A stretch of 64,000 nt of DNA from Favolaschia claudopus (Eukaryota; Basidiomycota; Agaricomycetes; Agaricales; Mycenaceae), in contig JAWWNJ010000304.1 of assembly GCA_037176885.1 (NCBI GenBank), positions 1 to 64,000 of the forward strand, in the 5' to 3' direction. The position numbers were made by a program, and so were the translations under genes. Within the stretch, counting starts at the first letter, position 1. Each line of letters opens with the position of its first letter. Below are positions 34,190-45,769 of this stretch, piece by piece. The notes below the pieces were generated by a model, which was not told where the DNA came from, made no database searches, and was given only the letters and a program-made list of their open reading frames with translations.

Positions 34190-37100
34190 TCACTGTCTCG
34201 ACGACGGCAGAGGCTGTCGTTGCTTACCGGCACTCCCCCAACTTGACTCACTGGTGCTCTGGCTTCCTTCAAAACCAGAGGAAGACCCCGCGCTTCCGAG
34301 TTTGTATGCGTCCTCGGAGTTGCTGCTGGATGAGTAGATAGTGTCACCGGACGAGTAGTCTGTGGCGACACCATCGGCTGCATAACTTCCGATGTGACCG
34401 TCAGCCTTCAAAATGTCCGTGACTTGAACGTCCTGCAAGGAAACAGACAAAGGGCCTGTGAAGTCTATATCCCATAATGCCCCGTAAGGATCGCTGCTCC
34501 GACTCAAGTTCATTGCATTCTCCATGAATGCAGGGACCTCCGCCGCCCTTCCATCCGTGGGACTGAAATAATGAGTCGGATACGTATACGGCGCGTAAAC
34601 AGAGGCCATCGAGTTTAACTCCGCGTCTGACAGACCGGGAGTTCGCGCGTTAACCGATGCGGTGTCCGAAGAGTCCCCAGATCCGACGGTCGTGCTCGTA
34701 TGGCTGTGTGTGGATGCCTCGCCGCGTTGAAGCTACAAACATGGAGTAGAATCAATCAGTGTCCCGATCGCGGGTAACATAAACTTTACGTCGTTCGGGG
34801 CCACTACGTACGCCCCACTGTCATGCATTGTGCCTCTTTTCACCGTCGCATCGTTCGACTCCTTGCTGTATATCGACTCGCCTGTCGACAAATAGTCATT
34901 GCCTTGGGGATTCAACGAGTTCCTCTAAAGAGAAAGAATGTCACTGGTACCGACATAGCACGAAGCTACGTGCATGGAATTCCTTACCTCGTTGTACGCA
35001 TTCATTGCTGAGACAAAAAGTTCTGTTCCCAAAGTGGCATTTCCATGTAGGCCCACCTAAACACGTTCCGTTGTTAATGCTCTGCATAGACATGAGTTTA
35101 ACAGACATACCTGTTCCGATGGTCCGCTTCGAAGTCTCTCTTTCTCGCTTTCGCTCAAGTGAGCGGTGTGGGGCCAGCCCTGGAGCAGCTCGCTCTTGCA
35201 ATGAAGTCGACGTTATCGCTCTGCAACCAGTCTGCTCTACCGGACAATCGCTCACTTTGTTGGATTCGCCAGTCGCTGACATAACCTGTCCTGTTCCCGG
35301 AATACCTAACGGAGGTACGGTCTTCTAAATATGTTCCTCGTTATTGTCCTGTATGGCATAAACTTGAACAACCTGCCTCTTCTGCTCGGTAGACGACTGG
35401 TATTGTTTCCGCATTCGCCGGCACATAGAACTTCCCGTCTTCACGCGCACCTTCACGGGCGGATCGGTGCCCATCTTCCTGGCGTGCACTGACCTGTGCG
35501 AACTCGTTGTTAACGTCGTTCAGCTCTGTTGACCAATTACTCACTTTATCGCCCGCTGCAGCACCTGACTGAGATCTCATTGTCCCAGCCTCGCCGTGCC
35601 CTCGCTTTGAATGACGCGTGACACGACTTTGAGGTCGAGTGATGTTCGCTGCAGTCTCCATCGACTGAACACTCTGGCCTGTGCTGTGAACGGCAATTCC
35701 AGCGTTATCTCTAATCCTGCTCGGAGGCCTAACAGCATTCCTCTGCAGCAAGCCCGCATCCATCTAACAGACCCGTCCTTTCGGCACTTGCACAAACGGA
35801 CTCTGCGACGAAAACGCACCTCGCCCTGTCTTTCATATCCGTCCACGTCACGAGAAACATTGCCTAACTTTGTACGGCGATAGGCCTGATCGTTCGCCGT
35901 CCCGTCCAAGCTTCGCTGCATAGGAGTAAATGGCGTTGAGGCCCTTCGCCCATGCAAGCCCGTGGAAATGGAGGTTGCCTGACGACATCCTACTGTCAAT
36001 TTTCGTATAGGTCACTACCCTACCGGAAACGCACCTCCTCCGGTACTTGGCTGGACGGCCTGGTGATGTCCCTTGAAAAATCTACGGAAAACACGTCGCG
36101 GTGCCGCTGATTCGCAGGGACCTGATAGGTGTTTTGATGAAGGCGACTTGCAGGTCGAGAAGTGGCTGTTCCACTTGCAAACGAAGGTGATTTCAACTGA
36201 GTGAACCTCTTCTCAGTACTCGCGGCACAAAATACTGCACCACACCGACCTCTGCATGTCGGCTACTCGGCGCTCTGATGATACCGTTACCTATGTTGCT
36301 GTGTCCCGGGAAAGGAGAGCCTGGGTGTTGGCCGTCTTTGTACACTCGAGTGCGCGCAACTTCGACACGACCGTCTCGGTCTCCAGATATCTGACACGCG
36401 TCAGTCTCCGACGAAGATCCGTGTCGATGGAAGATCGCAAGCACCTGTTGTCTGTCGCCGACAGATACCGTTTCGTTCCCGTTCCCGAACCCAATCGCCG
36501 ACGCGTCTCCTTGCAGCAACATGGCGTGCAACGATCCGCGAGACTGTGGCCTTTGATCGTACAAATCAGACTGCGAAAAGTTGCCCGTCTGCTGAATATG
36601 AGATGGCAAGTGCGCATAACATGTTTAAATTTACATGATTGTTTGGGGTTTTAACTGGAGAGCGAGGAGCCGGCATATGCATTTCGACCGCTGCCTGCAT
36701 GCGGTGCCCCGCGTTGTCCTCTAGTTGAAGGACATTCGAAGGCTCGCTCGGAGTCGGCCTTCGGCTAGTGCTCCCGCCAACAGTACTACGTGCGTGTGCG
36801 CCGTTCAACGGTCTCCCTCCCCCCCTCCTCGCCTGCTTCGTCCGTAAACACCTCTCTTTAGTATGGATGGCCATCTAAGTCGGCTTACCTTGCCAGGACT
36901 GTGCCGCCCTTGTCCCTGACTGGAGGCAGTGGGCAGCTCCTTTCCCCGGCTTGCCAACGCCATGTCCTGCTGCGTGACGTTATCGAAGGTGAAGTCGGGC
37001 GAACTCGACGCCGGTTGGAGGCCGAACTGTCTGCGTTGAGTACCAACCACTCGTGAATTGAAAAACCTACCAGAGACTGTCCGTGACCGAGAGGAGGCGT

Positions 37101-38313
37101 TTGTAACACGCGCTCCGGTAGCTTACTTAATGACCGGCTGGGATCGTTAGGTGTGTTCGGCGTCGCCACGAATCCACCTTTATGGACTTTGTTCTGTTCA
37201 TGGAGCGTGATATGAATTCTCGCTCAAAAATTGACTTCGTAGTAACCTACCTGAGGACCCTGGTACTGCATGAATTTCCACCCGTTCACCGGAGGTTGCG
37301 TTTGCACTGGGTTTGTACCCAAAATCCTGGCAATGGAAGACTGTGCCGGATGGACGAGGTCCCGCGCTGCCTTCAGCGGTGCGCGTAGCACCTGAACCTC
37401 CATGACTTCCACTGTCTTCATTTAAATTCAGAACGTGCGCGGAAACAATAACACTTACAAGCCAACGAGATTGCTGGAGTGGACACGCCATTGATCTCTT
37501 TGTTAATCGAAATGGCACTGGGCGACACGGTGACCATCACAATGGCACCGGACAGCGAACTCCTCAGAAGCCAGAACGGTATGCGCTGACCCCTGGCGTC
37601 GAACGCCACGTAATCTCTCAGACGAGAGTTGTTCGACAGAGCCGTACGGAAACGGTTGAGCACATCCGGATTGGATATCTTCAAATCGTCTAGAGTGACC
37701 GCACCTGCTGTCCGTAAGTGTCTTGCAACAAGGACAACACTGAACCTCACCGTTGGGCTCCTCGCCTTCATCCAACCAAACACGTCCTCCGACCCTCAAA
37801 CATTTCTGTCCGTCGAAAAAGTCCCACCCGTTTACAACGGGTTTTCCTTCTGCCATGGCGCTGACGATGGCCTCCACTCCCCTCAGGCACTCCTCCTGCA
37901 CTCCTTCGAAGCCCTCGTCGTCTGTATGAACTGATCAAGCACACCAAACGTGTTCGACGCTGAAGTTACTTACCGCAGGGCCCCACTAAACCCCACCTTT
38001 TCGCCTTCAGCACTTCGCGGTTTGCACCGCCAGCGCTCCCGCCCTCCGACAAAGCTTGTGCTTCAAACGAGCCTACAATTATAAGCGGAATGACCGGCGG
38101 TAGCGTGTTAGGTGCGGTTGGGACAGCGGCGCGAAGCGTCTTCCAGCGCTCACGGCCCTTTGCCCAACCGGCAACTCCAAGGATATCTTTTCTTCCAGCG
38201 TAATATTCACTGCCCCTAATATGCGAGAGGACGCCCAGTAACTGCGCGGCAGAGTAGCTCGAAAAGTCGACGCGTTCTGAGCGTGATGTTCTATTGTGTA
38301 TGTCAACGTCCAT
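34190..38313 (-). CDS. Large Ser/Gly-rich unknown protein, about 16 exons
   Basis: From the ATG at 38313 the exons join in phase down to the stop at 34190 and give roughly 1,100 residues. Introns are 43-60 bp; one may use a GC donor (GAG|GCAGGT near 35386) and one ends the exon at a GTTAAA donor near 35100. The first 300 residues look folded (SYSAAQLLGVLSHIRG, IPLIIVGSFEAQAL, GWDFFDGQKCLRVGGRVW, DDLKISNPDVLNRFRTAL, LGTNPVQTQPPVNGWKFM). The rest is low-complexity Ser, Gln, Arg and Gly with short basic runs and looks disordered. I recognise no family. The clean splicing argues for a real, expressed gene. Possible roles such as a nuclear scaffold are guesses. Confidence 0.7.
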
Positions 38314-38808
38314 TCAAGAGGAAGCCAAGTGGTACGAAGCAATGGCGAACCTGCAGTCCTGGACCCTACAGTTATATACTGTGGTGGTACGGCAAGCAGG
38401 AAAGTGATCTTTGTTTCACTCTAAAATAAGCGACTTGAGCCAGAAATGGTCATGAAGAGAGAGTTACGCAAGCTGGCGCATCGCTACTCTTCTTGCCAGC
38501 AAACGTTGCCAAAAAAGTTACTTCGAGAGGCCGCTTAAGGACGAGATCGGCTGTTTATTTCCTTTTTTGGTCATAATCCAATGTTCTCGCCAAATGTTTC
38601 TCTTGTTTCGGGTCCGTGGCCTTGACTTGTATGTTCTACAAATTGAGGTCGAGCGACGAGCTCGTTGCGACGCACTGACGAATAAGGCATCGACTCTTAT
38701 GCGGTTTCTCCGGTCCAACTTGAGCAATCGACTCGGCGAAAGAGACCATAACCGGTAGGTACCTTCAAGCAGTGCTGCATAAAGGCTTCAGTGAATGCGC
38801 TGCTCGCC

Positions 38809-39515
38809 ATGGACTTCCCCCGAGCCCGTCTATACCAGTCGTCCATTAAAGACACTTTCGCTCGTGGTCTGCGAACCACAGCTACTCCTGTGCCAGGGGT
38901 TGACCCCAGCCCCTCCCACGCTTTGCAAACCGATCCGTTCGAAAATTATCGCCGCTTCACAAAGGATAGCGGCACCAGATCGCACCTTGCAATCGACGTT
39001 GACGTATGGCATGCACTACCATCAATTGAAGTGCACTCTTCAGCCGAAAATAGTCCCGTCCACGGCGACGCAGCTGAGGGTGCCACGAATGCGATTCTCA
39101 GGAACGCGCGCCTTCCTCCTCTCCCCCCCCCCCCCCGACTACATCGAATACGGCGGCGACCCAGAGCACGACATTGCCGAACTTTTCACTTGCTCAATAT
39201 GTTGGGAAACATTCAACCTTCCTGTCGTGTGAGTTGCATGCCGCTGCGCGTGCAGACACGAATTCTCACTTCGGTAGACTCTTGTGCGTGCACGTCTTCT
39301 GCGATGCTTGCATGGCTAGAGCGATGGAACGCGCTGGCACATGTCCTCTCTGTCGTGGAGAGATAACCGAGAATCCCATCCAAGATGAGCTCTTTGAAAG
39401 GGAATTAGCGCGCGCAATAGCGGAAAACGACGTAGAGGCACCGACTTCCCGTACTCGTATCCCTCCTTATGTTTGGCCACACGTCATGTCAGGTCGCACC
39501 TACAATGTAGAATAA
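38809..39515 (+). CDS. C3HC4 RING-finger protein with a C14 tract at a frame switch
   Basis: The C-terminal part has a RING: CSICWE, then CVHVFCDACMARAM and CPLCRGEI, with an intron at 39229-39277 inside the domain. RING proteins of this type are usually E3 ubiquitin ligases. The N-terminal part (MDFPRARLYQSSIKD, residues 1 to about 105) lies in one frame up to the run of 14 C at 39123-39136. After it the frame that leads into the RING is one base over (DYIEYGGDPEHD). One C more or less in the run would unite them. Sequencing error is likely; a true null or a slippage-prone switch is possible. ATG 38791 is outside the normal frame start choice, so 38809 is preferred. Confidence 0.65.
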
Positions 39516-41045
39516 GTTATGAATACAGATTCTCTACGTCAGAAATTTAAGCGAGCGGTGTCTTTCCACGCACTTTTTCGTCCGTCAATGGTCGCTCGCC
39601 GTACCTTGTCTCGCTCGTGGCTTGCGCGTCGTCTACATCGATCACAAGGAAAAGACACTGGGGTCTCCCTTCGTAGACAGACAACGCGCCTCGCTGTCCC
39701 TTCCTGACGTTGCATCGAAGCTTTTCGCCTTGACCGTATCGTCTGATCTTGGACGTGAGAGGCGCTCTCTTCAACTTGTAGCACCTGTGAGAGAGGACAC
39801 GACCTGTTGGTGCGCGACCGGATTTGCTTTGATGGGCTCCTCCTACCTGCGATGTTTCCTTCGATGGCCAGCCGTACCCACGCCAGACGCGAAATGTTCT
39901 CTTCACGTAGACGCGCTTTCAGTTCGCCACAAGGAGAAGAAATTTAAGAAACGATCGCGCTGCGATGTCACTGACTGCTCACCCGCCTATGCATTGAACT
40001 CTCTACGTCGGTCCTTCCGTCGACTTGCCTCCGACTTCGCACCCTCACAGTTTTCGTCTCTGCAGTGAAGAATTTTGCCTGCTCGTGGCTAGCATCCAAA
40101 CTCAGTGCAACGCGCATCTTCGATTCTTTGATAATTTGTGTGCGCTTCTTGACAGTGCCTTCGATGGTCAAGTACTTTGTGTTTGCGTGTCAACGAGATG
40201 CACTCCTTGCATCAGCAAATAACCGCGCGTCTTCGTACGAGAAGCGTGCGTGTTCCAGGAGCTGCCCGTTCAGGTCCTCCTAGAAGGGAGACGACATTAA
40301 GACACGTGCTAGTCGTGACCGAAACGCTCAGCGAGTTCGAGGTCCGCTTCCACTGCACCGTCCTGCTTTTGACTTGCAAAGAGTTGCTATACCGGCCCAC
40401 CTCCTGCTGGTCCGATCTGGTCTCCACATAGCTACTTCGTCCTCTTCAACGGACGCCTCGCACTTTGATTCTCAGTATCCACGTCCAGATCATTTCACGG
40501 ACCCAGAAGACCAAAGACTTTTCGATCCCTCCCTTGCGAACACTTTGGCTGGCAACAAAGTCACCTAACAGAACGTCCTTTGCGCTTGTACTTGACTTTC
40601 ACGTTGCGGCTGAATTGTGGCGGAATTTGCGGGACCTTCGAATCTGTCGCGTGTCGTGCAAAGAAGTCGCGGATTGGATGTTGCAGATACTGTCTTGCCT
40701 TCCAGAAGTTCGCCCCAAAGTAACTGTTGGCTGCATTCTCCGGCCTGCCGGTCGCTGCGAGCAAGTGCGGAGATTCAAATTTAATTCAATCGGCAGCGAG
40801 CGTTTATCACGTGTGCCGATGACTTTCTGTGTCACTGATTTGAAGGACCTGGATAACTGAAGGGAGAAAAAGCAGAACCAGGGTGCAAAGAATGGTGAAC
40901 TTGAAGGACAGCCACCGCCTATGTCTCCTCTCCCTCCCTCTCTGCGATAAGAAGAACACTCAATCATTATTAGCCTCCCCCTCGTATCTACTCCAAACTT
41001 CACCGTGATCCGACATTCTGTGCCTAATTCTCGTACATGTCCTTT
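39516..41045. other. Uncertain stretch, possible F-box fragment
   Basis: Two plus-strand frames have some coding character: 39530-40068 (Arg-rich, no start codon) and a segment near 40600-40720 reading WRNLRDLRICRVSCKEVADW, which resembles the middle of an F-box. Neither has a clear start, splice pattern or family. I would not annotate a gene here without homology or RNA evidence. Confidence 0.35.
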
Positions 41046-42118
41046 CTACTCCGTATAAAGCGGTGAATTTGAGCAGTTCGGATTCCTGCAACGTGCACCA
41101 AAGCGAAATGAAAGACTGCTCTTCGCCATTAGTGAAAGAGACGGATCGATGTCCTGACCGACGTTTCCCATTCCACCCCACTTGATGTGCGCGAAACCTT
41201 TCAGTTCGTGCACAGACCTCCAACGGCCTGGACAAGACATCTCGCACGCTCTGTCCCAACCTGTAGTAGAAATCTGGAGGGTGATTGCGCCTGGAAATCG
41301 AGACGTTGTGCGGAAAAAACCGCGATACAACGGGTCGAAATATAGCGCCGCATGCATCTGCTTTCTCCAGCCTTGTATGTGTTGTTGTTCTGACACATTT
41401 TTCAGGACCGGAGTGACGATTTCAGACGCCCCAATAGCAATCATCTGGTCCGTGTTCGGGGACGCAAAGAAGAGGGGGCCAAGATTGCGTTGCAAGGAAA
41501 GGGTAATTGTCACCGCCGATCCCTGCAAAGACTTAAGACCAGAACCTCGCTGATATTGCTGTTCAGCTCAACACGTACCGGCATGGAAGTATGACGGAAT
41601 ATCAGTCTCCACCCTCCAGTGGAAAGATATGGCCCTGCACTCCAACTGCGATCCTCCAACACAAACCCAGACTCCTTGGTCATAAAGGTTTCCCAAGCAT
41701 CGAAGTTCTCGTAGTGGCTTATCACGTTCAAGTTGTCGGGACGCGGCACATCGGACAGAGTGGACGCGACAGCCAACGCAACTGACCCTACGATCCAGCT
41801 GTGTGTTCCCTCTAACACTCGAAAAAAGCCCTCGAACAAAAAACTATGGCCATGTTCGTCAGACGGAGGAACGAAGCCTGGGCGTCCGGTGAAAAAAGGG
41901 GACATGTATCTCTATAGGGTCTGGACTTGAGATATATACTTAGCATACGTGCTGCACGCTCTGTCGATGTGCAAGAAGCGGAGAATCTCGATAAGAGCGA
42001 GAAAGCGCAGCATGTATAGGACGATGTCGGAGTGACTCCAAAAGTCATGAGGAGGAAGGTGTTTTGTTTTGCGGTACGGCTGTACTCGAGTTTTCAGGGC
42101 TGGGCAGTGCTTAGGCAT
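41046..42118 (-). CDS. F-box-like agaric protein with one in-frame TAG (or a 15-nt intron)
   Basis: The frame from 42118 runs through a helical F-box-like start (LYMLRFLALIEILRFLHIDRA) to a TAG at 41914-41912, then continues in the same frame (SPFFTGRPGF, WIVGSVALAVASTL, NLNVISHYENFDAWETFM, SAGPYLSTGGWRLIFRH). It then splices at 41579/41522 into an exon ending at 41046 (GPLFFASPNTDQMIAIGASEI, GFAHIKWGG, CRNPNC). I recall this as a common mycenoid-type family without known function. The stop sits inside GTCCAGACCCTATAG, a 15-nt GT...AG string whose removal keeps phase. That is far below normal fungal intron size, so a nonsense mutation is the simpler reading. Length without the stop is 338 residues. 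Confidence 0.65.
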
Positions 42119-42197
42119 TGTATGAAACGACACTAAAAGAAAGCGCCTTTTATTCATCTCGCTGCGTTACGTGCTCACAACATTAACCATAACAAGC

Positions 42198-43137
42198 CTA
42201 CTTGTCCACGTCGTCTCTTTCGAAGTTGGGCGAGATCGTTTCGAGAAATACCCTGTCAAGTAAGTCAGCGGTCAGCTCCCAAATTGAGGTGCAACTAACT
42301 TGGGAATGACCCATTCGAGAGCCAGTACATCCGCCGGTTGTATGTCCACGAAAGGCCTGTTTCGGGACTTGCCACGCTTGAAAACCAAAACATTTCCTCT
42401 CCAGGTCCGGTCGAGACCGTCCACTGTTTTCATTATGTGGTAATTGACGGGATGGACATCACTCCCAGTCGCATGCTGAGGCGCAACAACGACTGTGAAG
42501 GAGTACTGGCATTCGCGATCTTCCTTCTTCGACTTGAAATTGAAGTCGAATACCCGCCCCTCCAGATCGACCCAAGCTTCTCCGCTTCCTCTTGTCGCGT
42601 CGAACCACAACTCTGCATTTACTTGCGCAGCGGTCCGAGCTTGCCGCACGTCTCCCAGAAAAGGGACTCTAACCCACACCATCTGTGATATGACAGGCCC
42701 GTCCGGGATGAGAATGGCGTGCACAGATTTCGCGCCCTCCTACTCTTGTTATGAGCTGAACGAATGCTTTGGTCTGTCACGTACCATAAATTCAGAAAAA
42801 GCGACTTCCCTCGTCTGCGATATCTTATACCAACTCATTGGCGGAATGCCAGTGGAAATGCTCGGCGAGAAACTGCTCATGACCAAGCCTGCAAGTAGAA
42901 CAACTTGCGAGCCATCCCTGCTTCCGACGTCTTTTATGGCCGTCCTCCTGTCCGCGCGCTTCGTCAGAAATGGGTCGAACGCTCAGCCACCGCACCGCCT
43001 CGAAGTCCGTAAAAGGCTCCTTATGTCAAAGTGCACCCTGCCACGGAGGGACGTGTCGTAAACGCGACGACAGCCTAAAACGGAAACATACTTAATGGAA
43101 CCCGTGGGTCGTTTGCGGTTATGCTGTCCCTTGCCAT
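42198..43137 (-). CDS. Unknown protein with a beta-rich C-terminal domain, 5' end unresolved
   Basis: The C-terminal half is secure. An exon starting after an intron at about 42775-42731 reads HAILIPDGPVIS, VWVRVPFLGDV, ELWFDATRGSGEAWVDLEG, YSFTVVVAPQH and LDRTWRGNVLVFKRGK. It splices through a GTTAGT donor near 42300 to the last exon (FLETISPNFERDDVDK). Upstream, an exon around 42980-42785 (LLAGLVMSSFSPSISTG, ISQTREVAFSEFM) joins in phase. Farther 5' the frame meets a TGA near 42985, and the link to a possible start at 43137 is not clear. I do not recognise the family. The stop lies 80 bp before the start of the next minus-strand gene, so the two are tightly packed. Confidence 0.55.
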
Positions 43138-43331
43138 ATGTGGTAAGTAACTGTATCTGGTGGATCCTACTATCTTGGGGAGTCTTCACCTTGCATCGCG
43201 CGTATTCCTTCCTTGCCGTTAATTTGGACCCACCGACGAGCGTGTCGGGAACAGTTCTCGCACATCCTTTGGTCTCCGTTGCAGTGCATAAAGCTGCAGT
43301 TTACGTCTGGTCCGGATAATTGCCTTCCGTC

Positions 43332-44581
43332 ATGCCCCCCGCTCTCAGTTGCCCTTTCCCTCCGTGGACTGCAGACCGACTTACGCTTGATCAAATCGGC
43401 CGATTCCTGGAGGACCCTCAGGTCACAGCCCTCGCTCGCTTGGCATACGGTATAGACTTCCACCGCCCGAACTCGACCTATTGCGACGTCATGGACGAGC
43501 CAACTGTCTTTACAGTAGACGGCTTGGTCGATCCTTGCATCTTCTTCCTATTTGGCCGGATAGAACAAGAACCTGTGAGGTTGAACATGTCAGATAAAGT
43601 ATTCGTCGCTCATGTTGTACAGAGGCTCCAGCATCCCCACCGCACCTTTATCCTCGGTTCGGGAACGGACCCTCAGGGCAGTACCAAGGCCTTGTTCGCC
43701 AGGCAAATAGAGGCGGTCGGTAGGCCAGTAGCTTGCGGTGCACGTTGTCTTCAAGTACATGCTTCTTCTGACCACTCGTAGACCCTAACTGACAGTCCCC
43801 AGCTCCACGAAACGGCCTTTTCTGCAACAGAAGTCCAGTACTCGACCGGGCGGTGCGGAACTTACTTGGAAATACACACAGACCACCGAGGCGACGCTCC
43901 ATGTCACATATACCGCAGCATTGGGGAAGGAGAGACAGTTACGCGTCCTTCCTGGTCCGAACCGATCCCGATCTCTGTCGGGGAATGGGTCTTGATTCAG
44001 GCGTCGTTCCACCTCCGTGAGGAACCTGAATACGAAGGGAAAAAGGTGAGAATGCACTCCCGTGCTTGAAACGGGCTGATAGCACCTTCCTTCAGTCCTA
44101 TGAGTTGCTTGCGCGTCACATGAGAGTGCTGCAAGTCCAGGAAGGCGATTCGGGCGCACCTACAGACCCTGTCACTGCCGTGCACTCCTCCGACATGGAA
44201 GTAGACTCACGCGTTCACTCTCCGTTCCCCGACGCGACTGTGATTGACATGGACACTGACATCGTCAAGGAGCGTTCCTCGCCAACCACTCCCTCCGCAA
44301 CACAATTCGCCTCCTCGGAAGAGGAACCTGCTTCATCCGTCGACGCAATGACATCCTCCAGCGATGACATACTGTCCGACTCGACGCCTAGGACGTTGAT
44401 AGACAGGCGAAAATCCCGACCGTCATCTCTTCCCACCCCCAACACCAAGAGAACGAGATCGGTCACAAAAAGCAAAAGACCTGTTCTCAATGCTTTGCAG
44501 GGTACGCGCCGTAGCACAAGACTCGCGGTTCGCAACGGGAAAGGTCCTAGCAAAAAGGCAAAGGGTCAGTTTGAGGTCTAA
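43332..44581 (+). CDS. Unknown protein with nuclear-type basic C-terminus, three exons
   Basis: Exons 43332-43715, 43803-44045 and 44096-44581 join at phase 0 and give 370 residues. The first 230 residues look folded (LTLDQIGRFLEDPQVTALAR, ILGSGTDPQGSTKALFARQI, YLEIHTDHRGDAPCHIYRSI, SVGEWVLIQASFHLR). The last 130 are acidic, Ser-rich (DMDTDIVKE, SSDDILSDSTPR) and then strongly basic (KRTRSVTKSKRP, TRRSTRLAVRNGKGPSKKAK), which suggests nuclear localisation. No family recognised. The clean splicing and bias toward third-position changes seen in neighbouring families are the main support. Confidence 0.65.
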
Positions 44582-44972
44582 TAAGTACTTGAATGGTTTC
44601 GCACCGTGTTTACCGAATTGTTCAACCAATACAAGGCCCAAAGCCTTTTCTTCCACTTTGAAGGAAGCGGCGAGCCTCTAAGATGAATTGCCGACAGTCA
44701 TGTTCGACGCTCCAGAAAGACTTTAACACCTTAGGTGGTTAATTACAAAGTCGACGTCACCAGAGTTGATGACAGCCTCCGCCAACAGCACCGACTCGCC
44801 CGGCCACCGCATTGAGCTGGACTGAAAGTCGTTGGCGATCAAGTTTAAGCAGGTACTCGATGTACTCCGGCCCAGAGTCCAGGTCGGCGTCGACCAGCGG
44901 TCGATTTTGCGGAGGAACGTAGATGCATCTGACTGAGTGTTTGCCGGCCGCGGGAGGGCACGTGTCGATACG

Positions 44973-45256
44973 ATGTTGTTCTCCACTGTTCAAGTCGTCC
45001 AAGATTACTTGTACGACGCACACGCTTTCCGCAAGTCGAAGACAAATTTCATCTCCAATTCCGAACTTTTGCGGGACGTGCTATACCAGGCAACGCAAGC
45101 TCGCGAGGCCTGCTATTTAACTGAACCTGTTCTGCGTCGAGCCTTACTCTGGTTCCTACATGGCTTTGCCAAGAAAGTATGTCCGCTTGGGACCCTGTGC
45201 GTATGCTGTAGGACTCGCCGTGGGCAGAACTCTTCTCAGTCCGCTACGATCCCTAA
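44973..45256 (+). CDS. Small unknown protein, two exons with a 35-nt intron
   Basis: The ATG at 44973 opens a helical frame (VVQDYLYDAHAFRKS, LLRDVLYQATQARE, LRRALLWFLHGF) to 45176. A 35-nt GTATGT...TGTAG intron (45177-45211) joins in phase to 45212-45256, giving 82 residues. The intron is short for a basidiomycete. An overlapping minus-strand frame (45023-44757, 88 residues with ATG, MCVVQVILDDLNSG) is also protein-like; both are unlikely to be real. I prefer the plus strand for its splice sites, with limited confidence. Confidence 0.4.
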
Positions 45257-45769
45257 GCGAGAGGTTTCCCTTTTAGACCAAGGCACCGAGACCCGCCGAT
45301 CCTTCGCCATGTCGCTCTTCTCCGGTAACAGGCATCTCACTTCGCGTGCACAGGAAAGGACGTGTTTCGCAGATACCTGTAAAGAGAAGTGAAAGCTCGC
45401 AAGCGGAGACGAAGGGACCAAAGGAGGAAATTACTAGACATGGCACGTGCCTACAAACTTTGTCCACACTTCACTCCCAAAATGGAAGTCGCTAAATATG
45501 GCACTTGCCTAATTGCGACGAGCTTACGTCTCACGGCCACTGGCACGCACCGCTCCAAACTCTGCATACAGTCGAAGTTGTCGTCAACCTATCATGTCGC
45601 TTCACCTCGAACATATCCAACGCGGGCTCCTTATAAAGCCAACCGTTTCAGGCTGATCGCTTTCCTACCGTCTCCTGTTCTATGCCATGCTTGACAGTGG
45701 TATGCTTAACCTACTAAAATTTTGCCTCCAGTTCGTCTCACCTCACTTTTAGTGTTAGTCCGTGACAGG
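45257..45769. other. Short intergenic stretch
   Basis: No gene is supported. A plus-strand frame at 45440-45694 exists but lacks splice or family support. The region probably holds the promoter of the gene at 45770. Confidence 0.4.

Noticed and set aside
39622..40068. Plus-strand Arg-rich frame
   Set aside because: No start codon, no family, and an equally good antisense frame; not enough to call a gene.
44757..45023. Minus-strand 88-residue frame with ATG
   Set aside because: Overlaps a plus-strand gene candidate with better splice sites; kept only as an alternative in that entry.
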